Part shown: piece after piece, positions 1 to 9,573 of the stretch
How positions within the stretch are numbered: position 1 is the stretch's first letter
Layout: every line of letters starts with the position of its first letter
Assembly: GCA_030695925.1 (NCBI GenBank)
Contig: JAUYOH010000148.1
Coordinates: forward strand, 1 to 64,000
DNA: 64,000 bases
From: Candidatus Omnitrophota bacterium
GTDB lineage: Bacteria > Omnitrophota > Gorgyraeia > Pluralincolimonadales > Pluralincolimonadaceae
Direction: 5' to 3'
Position numbers and translations under genes: made by a program
The notes under the pieces: generated by a model
What the model was told of the DNA's origin: nothing
Seen by the model: only the letters and a program-made list of their open reading frames with translations
Database searches by the model: none

Positions 1-638
1 GCCATCCTGGCTGTCTTATCTTCTTCTTTCCTGTAGCAATAGAACTCGTCGCTCCTGCAGGAAGTGCAGATGCCGCAATCGAACATATTCTTTGAGGTGG
101 CGCCGGCCGATAAAAGCCGCTCAGCATTCTCGCCCGCGAGGTCGAAATAATACTTATGCGCCATTTTAACAACTGATTCGGGAAAACGCACCAAAAATTC
201 TCTACTCACTTCATAGCAGCACTGCCTTATCGCCGGCCCGAAACCAACCAGTATCCTGGCCGGGTCGGACTTGAATTCCGCCTTCATCGCGTTTACGATG
301 TTCTTCGCGATACCCTCGAGCGTGCCGCGCCAGCCGGCATGCGCGATGCCTATCGCGTTCCTCTCCGGGTCATAGAAAAATATCGGAAGGCAATCCGCTG
401 TCAGGACCATAAGCGCGATACCTTTGGTATTCGTTATCGCGCCGTCGCAACCCGCGATCTTAGACGACAAATCCGTCTTCGAGGTCACCTTTACGACCTT
501 GCCTTTATGTACCTGCTCCAATTTTGCCAGCGGAAGGTCCGTTACACCGAGCGCCTTCAAAAAATCCTCTAACTTTGTGCGGCGGTCAGATACGCCGTGC
601 GCGATCGGATATTTATTTAATTCTTCCAGGTAGACCAT
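1..638 (-). CDS. YfiH/YlmD-type polyphenol oxidase (laccase-domain) family protein, 3' end beyond window
   Basis: Reverse-strand reading from ATG at 638 gives MVYLEELNKYPIAHGVSDRR...LTADCLPIFFYDPERNAIGIAHAGWRGTLEGI...GPAIRQCCYEVS...; the HAGWRG motif is typical. Not in the ORF track because it is truncated by the window edge. Confidence 0.85.
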   Translation of the reverse strand, partial: MVYLEELNKYPIAHGVSDRRTKLEDFLKALGVTDLPLAKLEQVHKGKVVKVTSKTDLSSKIAGCDGAITNTKGIALMVLTADCLPIFFYDPERNAIGIAHAGWRGTLEGIAKNIVNAMKAEFKSDPARILVGFGPAIRQCCYEVSREFLVRFPESVVKMAHKYYFDLAGENAERLLSAGATSKNMFDCGICTSCRSDEFYCYRKEEDKTARM

Positions 639-640
639 CT

Positions 641-3466
641 CTAAAACGGTACCCCCAAACCGAAATGGAACCTTCCTGTCTCGCCGGGATTACGGTTAAG
701 CGGATATCCGTAATCAAACCGCAGGACCGTCCATTTCGTCCTGTATCTTAATCCCGTCCCGACCGAACTCTTAAGGTCTTTCGGCAGCTTGACGTCGCTT
801 ATCCTCTCCCAGAGGCCTCCGACATCGTAGAATAAAGCGCCGTTTAACCCGGCAAACATCGGAAACCTCACCTCGATATTGCCGATGGTCGTGACATCTC
901 CTCCGAGCGGCAGGTCCTTTGAGTCCTTCGGCCCTATGAAGCGCAGTTTATAGCCGCGGATGGTATCAGAACTTCCGGCGTAGAACCTCTCATAAAACGG
1001 GACATTGGCCGAGCCGGCGTATTCGCTTTCCCATCCGCCTTTTATCCTGAACACAAAGGTTATCTTCGGATGGGGTGTGGTGATATACCAAGTCGCCTCG
1101 CCGGTGGTCCTCACAAAATTAAAGTCTCCGCCAAGGACGCTCGATGCGACGTCGACGGTCACGTTGCGGTATGAACCGTCTATCGGATAAAGGTTATCGT
1201 CATATGTGCTCCTCTCGTAAGTAAGCGACGCCGCTGAGACGCCTTTTCTTCCGGTGTGACGACTGATCTCCGTCGGGGCAAATGACTCCACATGGTAGAC
1301 GTCCACGGACTCATAGGAATATTTAAGATACGCGTTGGATGTCTCGCTTAAACGGCAACCGAACAATAACGCCCCGCCTAATCCGTCGAGCTTGTAGCGG
1401 TCGTCTTTCTCTTGCCTGCCGAACGCTTCACTTCCGCCGAAATATCCTTTCTCAAAAAGGTCCTTCGCGAAGACGCCGAGCCTCAGGCTTTTTGTCTCCG
1501 TCTCATCATCGCCGGACCCAAAACCCGACCACTTTCCCGAGACGCTAATCTTTAGGTTATGTCCGAGCGCCTCCGCAGGTTTAAAGCGAAATGCCGACAG
1601 CGGAGAGCCCGGCGTATAATCAAGCCCCATCTCTTCGGCCTTCTTCTTATCCACAAGTTGCGCATAAAAATACTGGAAGGTCTTTATCTTGGCGTATCCT
1701 ATCTCGAATAAAGAGGTGGCGTGTACGGACGGCAACCACGTCAACTGCGGTTTTCCGAGGGCACGCCACAATTTTAAGGTGCTCGAACCCGGGACATTGA
1801 TATCGAAATTGGCGTTTATCATTATGACAGGTTTCTTCTTCGCCTTAAAACAGAACGTAAGTGGGTCTACTATCCACATCTTCTCTTCCAGTTCCTGCGC
1901 TGAATCTATTCCTTCGCTTATCAGGCGTTCCTTGAAGAAACCGGTCATAGCGCTGTTCCATAATATCTCGCCCATATCGCCGCCGCCTAAAATTATCGCC
2001 ATACAATTGACCCTGTCGTCAACGCCGGCGACGATAGGCACCAGTATGCCTCCGAGGCTTATCCCCATTAAACCTATCCTGTCTTTCATCACCTTGGGTT
2101 GTGTCTCAAGCCAATCGATGCTCCTTCGTGTCTCGATGACAAGTTGGCGCAGTAATTCCAGAAGTTCGTCGACGCCGCGTTCCTTCAATTTCTCAACAAA
2201 CCACTTGGAACTGAAACTGAAATTCTTCTGATAGGCCGTCTGGATAAGTAGCGCGGCTATGCCGTTTGAGGCGAGGTCGCGGCAGAATTCGCCCTCTATC
2301 TGCGGGATGCTTCCCGTGGTGTGGCTTATGAAGATAACGACGGGATATTTATCATATCCCTTCGGCTCATAGAAATCGACGAAAACCCTGTTATCCGGAT
2401 AATCGGTCTGGACGACCGAGGGGTAATTAAAGGAGTAGTGCTCGTATTCGCGGGTCTTCTCCTTCGGCTCAAGTTTGAATTCGGGGATCTTCTTCTCATA
2501 ATTGTAAAACTCAAACGGGTCGATGGGCGTTTCTTCTGTCACCGCGATATTAAATTCCTCTTTAAGCTTGATGAAATACCGCAGGGATCCGGCGACTTTA
2601 TCAGTCTCGAATGTCGCGTCATACCTTTTGGTGTCAAAATCTATGACACAGCCCTCATTTACCCTCATATCCGCCACGACCACCGAATCGGCTATCGTCC
2701 GTTGCGAGGAGGAGACGATCCTTATCGCGTCGTAAGGAGAATCGGAATACTGAAGCCACTGCCTCAGGAGGAATAGGATAGGAATGCCCCTGGTGAATGT
2801 CTCGGTCTTGCCGTATCCGACTTCATCAAGAGTGACACCTTTTTCATTCATTCCTGTCAGGGCACCGATTATGCCGGGGCAACCGACCGTCACAAATTCA
2901 TTGCCGGACTCCGGCGCGTAAAATATTACTACCTTCCTCTCTTTTAATATATCCCTGAATCTCGAGTCGAGGTTAAGTTGCGACAGCGAGGCGGTATCGA
3001 CTGCCGTATGCATAAGGAGCAGGTCCTCGTAACTTAAACCGCAACCCTCCGAGAGGCCTCTTAATTCCTCACGATAATCCTCCGGGATATATCTTTCGAG
3101 GCTCTCCGCCTTGGAGCGGAAGTATTGCACAAGGGAAGAATTCGGGAAAGCGTTGCGTCGGCGTTTCTTCTCCTCGGAGATAAGATAACCAAGCACATCA
3201 TCGCGGAAAAATTTCCGTATACTATCTTTAAGAAGAACGCCGCGCTGATACCCCATCTCATATGGCGTGCCTGCCAGGCGCAGGACTAAAACTCCGTCTC
3301 GCTCTTCAAGCGCGGCTTTCTTTACTATCGCGTCTTTTGCCGCCGGAGTCATCGCGAAATTCCGCGTCTCGGCGCGACATAGCGGCGCGCTAAATAATAA
3401 TATCGACGCCAAGACCGCGGCTCCGACGATACGTCGGAGCCGGCTTTTCACTGCTTTATCTTCCAT
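641..3466 (-). CDS. Signal peptide + C45/phospholipase B-like domain + alpha/beta hydrolase + C-terminal Omp85/BamA-like beta-barrel fusion
   Basis: 941-aa ORF: N-terminal GTPYEMGYQRGVLL and GALTGMNEKGVTL (C45-like); GLMGISLGG nucleophile elbow; C-terminal YERFYAGSSDTIRGY (Omp85 VRGF/Y-type motif) and a terminal Phe. Confidence 0.75.
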   Translation of the reverse strand: MEDKAVKSRLRRIVGAAVLASILLFSAPLCRAETRNFAMTPAAKDAIVKKAALEERDGVLVLRLAGTPYEMGYQRGVLLKDSIRKFFRDDVLGYLISEEKKRRRNAFPNSSLVQYFRSKAESLERYIPEDYREELRGLSEGCGLSYEDLLLMHTAVDTASLSQLNLDSRFRDILKERKVVIFYAPESGNEFVTVGCPGIIGALTGMNEKGVTLDEVGYGKTETFTRGIPILFLLRQWLQYSDSPYDAIRIVSSSQRTIADSVVVADMRVNEGCVIDFDTKRYDATFETDKVAGSLRYFIKLKEEFNIAVTEETPIDPFEFYNYEKKIPEFKLEPKEKTREYEHYSFNYPSVVQTDYPDNRVFVDFYEPKGYDKYPVVIFISHTTGSIPQIEGEFCRDLASNGIAALLIQTAYQKNFSFSSKWFVEKLKERGVDELLELLRQLVIETRRSIDWLETQPKVMKDRIGLMGISLGGILVPIVAGVDDRVNCMAIILGGGDMGEILWNSAMTGFFKERLISEGIDSAQELEEKMWIVDPLTFCFKAKKKPVIMINANFDINVPGSSTLKLWRALGKPQLTWLPSVHATSLFEIGYAKIKTFQYFYAQLVDKKKAEEMGLDYTPGSPLSAFRFKPAEALGHNLKISVSGKWSGFGSGDDETETKSLRLGVFAKDLFEKGYFGGSEAFGRQEKDDRYKLDGLGGALLFGCRLSETSNAYLKYSYESVDVYHVESFAPTEISRHTGRKGVSAASLTYERSTYDDNLYPIDGSYRNVTVDVASSVLGGDFNFVRTTGEATWYITTPHPKITFVFRIKGGWESEYAGSANVPFYERFYAGSSDTIRGYKLRFIGPKDSKDLPLGGDVTTIGNIEVRFPMFAGLNGALFYDVGGLWERISDVKLPKDLKSSVGTGLRYRTKWTVLRFDYGYPLNRNPGETGRFHFGLGVPF

Positions 3467-4227
3467 TTACTTCCTTCGACCGTCTTCCATTTCTTGTTCT
3501 CGCTTCGGCCTCCGCTACCACGCGCCACCTCTTGTGTCGGCTTCTCGCCGACGACCGGAGCTATCAACGTCCCTTTAAAATCGCATTTCTTGAGCTTTGA
3601 GCCACTCTCTTTCTCGACGAGGAGCGCCTTGCTCGATTCCCTGTCTCCGATACGGATGATGAGTTTACCGCCAATCTTCAATTGGTCTATCAATTTCTGC
3701 GGAATATATGAGATGGGATAAGTAATGACGACATCATCAAACGGGGCGTATTCTTCCCATCCCTCATCGGCGGTTCCCGTCTTTATCCTGATATTTTTAT
3801 AACCGAGCGCTTCAAACCTTTCTTCCGCCTCTATCTTTAAGGCCCCTACTGATTCGATCGTATATACCTCTTTGGCTAATTCGGCCAATACCGCCGTCTG
3901 ATAGCCCGAACCTGTCCCCACCTCAAGTATCTTCTCCTTGCCTTTTAATTTTAAGAGTTCCGCGACGAGCGCCACCGAATAAGGTTGCGCGAGCGTCTCG
4001 CCTTCGCCTATCGTGATGACCATATCATCGTAGGCATATTCCTTCATCATCTCCGTAACGAACCTGTGCCTCTCAACAAGGCTCATCACATCAAGGACTC
4101 TCTCGTCTTTTATGTCGCGGACGATGAGTTGTTCCCTGACCATCCTAAGCCGCTCCGCGGCATAATCTATTTCACCGAATGCGGTGGCAAAGGATATGAC
4201 AAATAAAATAATAGAGGCTCGTCTCAC
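3448..4227 (-). CDS. pcm: Protein-L-isoaspartate O-methyltransferase with N-terminal signal-like segment
   Basis: MVREQLIVRDIKDERVLDVM, GEGETLAQPYSVALVAELL, ILEVGTGSGYQTAVLAEL. Confidence 0.88.
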   Translation of the reverse strand: MRRASIILFVISFATAFGEIDYAAERLRMVREQLIVRDIKDERVLDVMSLVERHRFVTEMMKEYAYDDMVITIGEGETLAQPYSVALVAELLKLKGKEKILEVGTGSGYQTAVLAELAKEVYTIESVGALKIEAEERFEALGYKNIRIKTGTADEGWEEYAPFDDVVITYPISYIPQKLIDQLKIGGKLIIRIGDRESSKALLVEKESGSKLKKCDFKGTLIAPVVGEKPTQEVARGSGGRSENKKWKTVEGSKWKIKQ

Positions 4228-4238
4228 TTATCTCGTTC

Positions 4239-5054
4239 CTATTTTGCCGGTGCGGGAATCGGGGACTGAACCGGAGGCTGGCTATGCGTCTCTTTCAGAT
4301 ATGCGGCATATGCCCGTGCCTTCGAGATCCTCTCGGAATAGAGGGGATGACTCTTCAAATAGACAAGGGTCTTATCAAAGGGGGTTCCCTTTTCCTGCCG
4401 TTGGAGTTTCTCCAAAAAAGTGACTTCGCCGTTCGGATCAAATCCCGCGTAATAAGCGTATCTTACGCCCAGCTTATCCGCTTCAAATTCGTCTTCCCTC
4501 GAATATCCCAGCATTATCAGATTTAACGCGACACTCGCCCCCTGCATGGCCTGCCGTGAACTGTCGGAGGATTTCACGAAAATGCTGGCTACTATCGCTC
4601 CGGCAGATATCAGGTTCTGCGACTGCATGGCCTGGACGGAGTGTCGCGCCGCGATATGCCCCACTTCGTGGCCGATGACCGCGGCTACTTCGTCGTCATT
4701 GGCTTTCTCCAGAAGGCCGGAATTCACGTAGACATACCCGCCGGGAGTGGACAACGCGTTTATATCTTTGTTATCAAGCACCTTAAAATAATATTTTAGA
4801 TCCTGCCTGTCGCTTACCGCCGCGATCCTTCTGCCTATGGAATTGACCCTCTCTATCTGCGCGGGATCCTGCGAGAGCTTATATTTGGTCTCTACCGCGG
4901 CCGCCACCTGATTGCCGATAGAGACCTCCTGTGCCGTTCCTATCATGATGTATTCCTTGGCGCCTGTGGCGGGGTTATAGACCGTCGCGCAGCCGGTAAG
5001 AAACACGGGCAAGGTCAGAACTGTCAAAAGAAATATTTTATTTGAAATTCTCAT
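4239..5054 (-). CDS. M48 family metallopeptidase, lipoprotein
   Basis: Lipobox LTGCATV; HEVGHIAARHS zinc motif; EFEADKLG. Confidence 0.9.
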   Translation of the reverse strand: MRISNKIFLLTVLTLPVFLTGCATVYNPATGAKEYIMIGTAQEVSIGNQVAAAVETKYKLSQDPAQIERVNSIGRRIAAVSDRQDLKYYFKVLDNKDINALSTPGGYVYVNSGLLEKANDDEVAAVIGHEVGHIAARHSVQAMQSQNLISAGAIVASIFVKSSDSSRQAMQGASVALNLIMLGYSREDEFEADKLGVRYAYYAGFDPNGEVTFLEKLQRQEKGTPFDKTLVYLKSHPLYSERISKARAYAAYLKETHSQPPVQSPIPAPAK

Positions 5055-5575
5055 TTTCCAAATTGCATATACCCGGCAAGGGGATCAACCGGGTCTTCGC
5101 CTATCCTTATCTCAAAATGCAGGTGCGGAAGCATGCAGGGGTTCCGGGCGTTTCCTGTCTTTCCCGCCTCGCCTATTATATCACCTCTTCTTACCGGTTC
5201 GCCGTTTACGACAAACATCTTGGAAAGGTGGCCGTATAACGTCTTTGTACCATCAATGTGTTGAATGACTATATACTTGCCCATCCCCGCGTTTGTCTTC
5301 GCGAAGGCCTTTCCCGATTTCGCGGCCCTTACCGGTGTCCCCACCGGCGCCTGAAGGTCGATGCCGAGATGCAATCTCCCGTTGTTCCTCTTCGCCCCGA
5401 ATGCGCCGTCGCCGTATCCGTCGTTGCGGAGCCTCATCTCATCATTATACTCTATTGGGCACAGAAATTTCGGTTCCCTTATATGGAATATCAATACCGC
5501 CACCGGCTTATATAGAACCGCGACTAACGCCGCCGCACCAAGAACCAGAGCGATGGCCTTAAAACGTTTTATCAT
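5051..5575 (-). CDS. M23 family metallopeptidase (LytM-like)
   Basis: HLGIDLQAPVGTPVRAAKSGK, YGHLSK, LPHLHFEIR. Confidence 0.85.
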   Translation of the reverse strand: MIKRFKAIALVLGAAALVAVLYKPVAVLIFHIREPKFLCPIEYNDEMRLRNDGYGDGAFGAKRNNGRLHLGIDLQAPVGTPVRAAKSGKAFAKTNAGMGKYIVIQHIDGTKTLYGHLSKMFVVNGEPVRRGDIIGEAGKTGNARNPCMLPHLHFEIRIGEDPVDPLAGYMQFGK

Positions 5576-6405
5576 TTACCCGCCCTCGACGATACCCAAT
5601 CAATAATGCCCTCTATTATCTCCCGCCGGTTCGTTTCCCTGAGTAATTCATGATAAAGCCCGTCATATAACCTGACCTCTTTATCGGCCGAGCCCATCTT
5701 ATCACAGAACTCCTTCGTCGCTTTCGAGTCTATGACTTTATCGCCGGTGCCATGCAATAATAAGACGGGCGCTGTTATCTTGGACGCATTATCAAATGCG
5801 TATCTCATGGCCTTGGTCATCTCGACGTACATCCTGAAAGAGATTATCCTAATCGAGAGTTTATCGGCCTTCTGCGCCTCGATTGCCGCCGCGTCGTGAG
5901 TAAGGTCTTCAAAAGGCACCCTGTTAGATGTCGTAAGCGTCGGGAATAAAAATGCCAGCGGCTCGGCCAAGCTTGCCTCTATCCCGGTCGGAGGTTTTAC
6001 TAAACGCAGCGCCGGAGAGGAGGCGATCACTCCTTTTATCCTTTCCCCATATTCTATCGCGAAAAGAAGTGACGTCAAGCCGCCCATGCTCAGTCCCAAA
6101 AGATAGACATCCTCACGCAATGACTCGACTTTCGCGATATCAGTAAACTGCCTTAAGTCCTCCAAGAGGTCGGCGTAGCTGTTTGCATGGCCCCTCTTTC
6201 CGTCCGAACGGCCATGCCCGCGCTGGTCATACGAAAAGAACGCGAGGCCTTTATCGTAAAACATCTCGGCCATGTAATCATATTTCAAAGAATGCTCGCC
6301 CATTCCGTGGACGAGGACGACGGCGGCCTTCGGATTCTCGGGGATGAACGCCCTGTAAACGAGGTTCTGCGCGTCTTTATTCTTGAAAGAGCCCTCAAAC
6401 TTCAT
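5572..6405 (-). CDS. Alpha/beta hydrolase, monoacylglycerol lipase/lysophospholipase family
   Basis: VLVHGMGEHSLKYDYMAEMF, YDQRGHGRSDGKRGH, GLSMGG. Confidence 0.87.
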   Translation of the reverse strand: MKFEGSFKNKDAQNLVYRAFIPENPKAAVVLVHGMGEHSLKYDYMAEMFYDKGLAFFSYDQRGHGRSDGKRGHANSYADLLEDLRQFTDIAKVESLREDVYLLGLSMGGLTSLLFAIEYGERIKGVIASSPALRLVKPPTGIEASLAEPLAFLFPTLTTSNRVPFEDLTHDAAAIEAQKADKLSIRIISFRMYVEMTKAMRYAFDNASKITAPVLLLHGTGDKVIDSKATKEFCDKMGSADKEVRLYDGLYHELLRETNRREIIEGIIDWVSSRAGK

Positions 6406-8191
6406 ACATATTATCCAGGATTTTTTTATACCTCTCGGCGATCACCCGGCGCTTGACCTTTAGCGTGGGGGTTATCTCGCCTTCCTCTATAGTCAGGCCC
6501 CTGTCCAGTAACGCGAACTTCTTGACCTTCTCGTAGTTCGCGAGGTCTTTTTGTTTTTCTTCTATCCTCTTGGCGATGAATTCGTAGACCCTCGGATGCC
6601 TGACCAGTTCGTCTGTCGTCACGTACGGGATGCCCTGACGCAGCGCCAGTCCTTTGAGCGCGTCAAAATTAGGAACGACCAGCGCCGTAAGATACGGCCT
6701 CTTGTCGCCGTGCAGGATCACCTCCTGAAGGTATGAATCCGATTTAAACAGGTTCTCGATAGGTTGCGGCGCCAAATTCTTGCCGCTCGCGGTTATTATT
6801 ATATCTTTCTTGCGGTCGGTTATACGAAGGAACCCTTCCTCGTCTATGAAACCTATATCTCCGGTGTGTAACCATCCGTCGCTGTTGAGCGCCTCTTTCG
6901 TCTCCTTTTCTTTCTTGTAATATTCTTTCATCACGCTCGGGCCGCTTACGAGGATTTCGCCATCGGCGGCTATCCTTACCTCAACATCCTTTACCGGCCT
7001 TCCGACCGAGCCGAATTTGAATGCCTTGAGCGTATTGCAACTTACGACCGGGGAGGTCTCTGTCAGGCCGTAGCCCTCCAGGACTATCATCCCGACGGAA
7101 TATAAAAATTCCGCCAGTTCCTTGGAGAGCGGCGCTCCCCCTGAGATGAAAAATTTGATGCGTCCTCCCACCGCTTCGCGCACCTTAGAAAAAATAAACG
7201 CCTTCGCCATATGATACCAAAACCACGTAACGGGATCGACGCCTATCCTGTTTAATTTCTGCTCTATGTATTTCTTCGCGATAGCCAGCGACCGGTTAAA
7301 TAAATGCTGCCTGAACGGGGGGCTCTGGGCGACGGAATTCATTATGTTTATGTACATCTTCTCGTAAAATCTCGGAGCGGAACAGACATAGGTGGGCCTG
7401 ACCTCCCTTAAGTTCCGCTGGAGCGAATCCATATTCTCGGCGTAGGCGATCGTGCCTCCTATAAAGACCGTAAAGTAATAACTAGCCATCCGCTCGAAGA
7501 CATGGCTTAACGGAAGAAATGAGAGGGCTATGTCCTCCTCGCCGAGCGGAAGAAGTTCAAGACAGGAACGGCAATTAGACAAAAAATTATCGTGCGTCAG
7601 GCACACGCCCTTCGGTTCCCCTGTCGTCCCCGAGGTATAAATTATGGACGCGAGACTGCCTTTCGTTGTCGATTGGACGCGCGCCTCAAACTCCAGCCGC
7701 ACATTCGAGGCATTCTCCGCGCCCGAGCGGAGTACCGACTCAAGCGATATTATATCCTTATCTTTTATCTCGGACGGCGGGTCCATTACGATTATTTTCT
7801 GGAGGGCCGGCGCTTTTGCCTTGACTGCAAGGATCTTATCGAGCTGATCCCGATTGGAGACGATGACTATCTTTGAGTCCGAATCGGCGAGAATGTATCC
7901 GATTTGATGGGCCACATCTGTAGGATAGAGAGGTACGTCCGCGCAGCCCAGGGAAAGGACGGCAAGGTCCGAATACGCCCACTCAGGGCGGTTCTCCGAT
8001 AACAGGGCTACTTTATCGCCGGGCTTAAGGCCTAAAGTCAATAACCCGTAAGCGAGATTCTTGACTTTACTCTCGAACTCAAGCCAACTTATATCGCGAT
8101 ATCTCCCCTCGCGTTTTACCTTAAGGGCGCATCTCGCTGTGTACTTATTGGCCCTCGCGAAAAACATCAAAGGGATAGTGTCTTCTCTCAT
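6395..8191 (-). CDS. Long-chain acyl-CoA synthetase (AMP-forming)
   Basis: IIYTSGTTGEPKGVCLTH; EGYGLTETSPVVSCN; GWLHTGDIGFIDEEGFLRITDRKKDIIITASGKN. Confidence 0.93.
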   Translation of the reverse strand: MREDTIPLMFFARANKYTARCALKVKREGRYRDISWLEFESKVKNLAYGLLTLGLKPGDKVALLSENRPEWAYSDLAVLSLGCADVPLYPTDVAHQIGYILADSDSKIVIVSNRDQLDKILAVKAKAPALQKIIVMDPPSEIKDKDIISLESVLRSGAENASNVRLEFEARVQSTTKGSLASIIYTSGTTGEPKGVCLTHDNFLSNCRSCLELLPLGEEDIALSFLPLSHVFERMASYYFTVFIGGTIAYAENMDSLQRNLREVRPTYVCSAPRFYEKMYINIMNSVAQSPPFRQHLFNRSLAIAKKYIEQKLNRIGVDPVTWFWYHMAKAFIFSKVREAVGGRIKFFISGGAPLSKELAEFLYSVGMIVLEGYGLTETSPVVSCNTLKAFKFGSVGRPVKDVEVRIAADGEILVSGPSVMKEYYKKEKETKEALNSDGWLHTGDIGFIDEEGFLRITDRKKDIIITASGKNLAPQPIENLFKSDSYLQEVILHGDKRPYLTALVVPNFDALKGLALRQGIPYVTTDELVRHPRVYEFIAKRIEEKQKDLANYEKVKKFALLDRGLTIEEGEITPTLKVKRRVIAERYKKILDNMYEV

Positions 8192-8201
8192 AAAACAACT
8201 C

Positions 8202-9512
8202 TTAGAACATCACCTTCCGGGCGCGGTTTAACCCAATCGCTAGTTTCAGGAAATTTACCCTCTTTATTATCTTCTTGATCAAGAGGCCCCTGGATTTGCC
8301 CTTCGGCATCTCCGAGACCGTGAAGAAATCTCTCGCCAACTCTATCATCAATTCCGGATATTCCTTGAAGAATTCCGGATGTCTTATCGCGAAGTCCGAT
8401 ATCCCCTTGTAGCGTTTGAGGTCTTTGAGCACGAACGAGTCGGCGAGCCGCCTGCGGTATCCGGACAAGACCTTATTGGAAAAATCGTTCTTCTGCTTTG
8501 CCTCGAGTATCGTCTCGGCTGCCGCCAAACCGGATGCCATAGCGAGGTTCGAACCCTCATGAAACATCGGGTTCATATTGACGAAGCCGGCCGCGTCGCC
8601 GGTCAAGATAAGCCCGTTCATCGTCAATTCCGGCAAGTGGTCATAACCGAACTCCGGTATCATATGCGCCGAGTATTCCAGCAATTTGCCGCCCTTGACA
8701 AGGCGGCGGATAGACGGATGCGCTTTGAAATTCTCTATGAGGTCGTTGGGTGTAGTCTTCCCATATTTAATGTCCCTTGTCGAGGCGCCGATCCCGACGG
8801 ATAGCGTCTCCTTGTTGGTATAGATAAACGCCGAACCGACAAACCCCTTGACCGAGCCGCCGAAATATTCCAACGAGGCGCCTTCCTCACCTTCAAGGTT
8901 AAACCTCTCCTCGATGACGCCCCTCGGCAGTTCAAGGATTTCTTTACAGCAGGTGACCATATGCTCTGGCATATGTGTCCCGCGAAGGCCCAAGCTCTGG
9001 GAAAGAAGCGAAGTCACGCCTTCCGCGACGACGACCACATCGGTGAATAAGTCGCCTTCCTCGAGACGCGTCTTTACACCGACGGCCTTCGACCCCTCTA
9101 CTATTATCTTATCTACCACCGCCTCGTTTAAGAGCATAACTCCGGCTTGCTCCGCCTTTTTCGCATACCACGGGTCGAACTTCCCGCGTAAGACCGAAAA
9201 CGTATTATTAAAAGGCGGCTTATTGAAATCCTCGAACCTCATCCCCATCTGCAGTTCCGAATCCGCGGACAATATCGAAAAGGTCTTCTTTACTATCCTC
9301 CTCTCGACCGGCGCCTCCTCCCAGAAGTTCGGGATGACCTTATTTAATATGGTCGAATAGAGGATGCCGCCCATCACGTTCTTTGAGCCCGGGACTTCGC
9401 CGCGTTCCAAAATAACCACACTCAAGCCCGCCTTCGCCAGCGCATAGGCGCAGGTTACCCCGGCGGGGCCCGCGCCCACGACTATACAGTCAAATTTCTC
9501 CTCATTTGCCAC
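8202..9512 (-). CDS. FAD-dependent oxidoreductase, FixC / electron-transfer-flavoprotein:quinone oxidoreductase-like
   Basis: DCIVVGAGPAGVTCAYALAKAGLSVVILERG; GLILTGDAAGFVNMNPMFHEGSNLAMASG. Confidence 0.85.
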   Translation of the reverse strand: MANEEKFDCIVVGAGPAGVTCAYALAKAGLSVVILERGEVPGSKNVMGGILYSTILNKVIPNFWEEAPVERRIVKKTFSILSADSELQMGMRFEDFNKPPFNNTFSVLRGKFDPWYAKKAEQAGVMLLNEAVVDKIIVEGSKAVGVKTRLEEGDLFTDVVVVAEGVTSLLSQSLGLRGTHMPEHMVTCCKEILELPRGVIEERFNLEGEEGASLEYFGGSVKGFVGSAFIYTNKETLSVGIGASTRDIKYGKTTPNDLIENFKAHPSIRRLVKGGKLLEYSAHMIPEFGYDHLPELTMNGLILTGDAAGFVNMNPMFHEGSNLAMASGLAAAETILEAKQKNDFSNKVLSGYRRRLADSFVLKDLKRYKGISDFAIRHPEFFKEYPELMIELARDFFTVSEMPKGKSRGLLIKKIIKRVNFLKLAIGLNRARKVMF

Positions 9513-9573
9513 AATTCTTCTCCTAATTTTAAACTCATATTATAGCTCTATAGTGATAATCTGTCAAACTGGC

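Noticed and set aside
1689-2231. 180-aa plus-strand ORF antisense to the fusion hydrolase
   Set aside because: Low-complexity Ser/Pro/Ile composition, no recognisable family, fully antisense to a well-supported 941-aa CDS.
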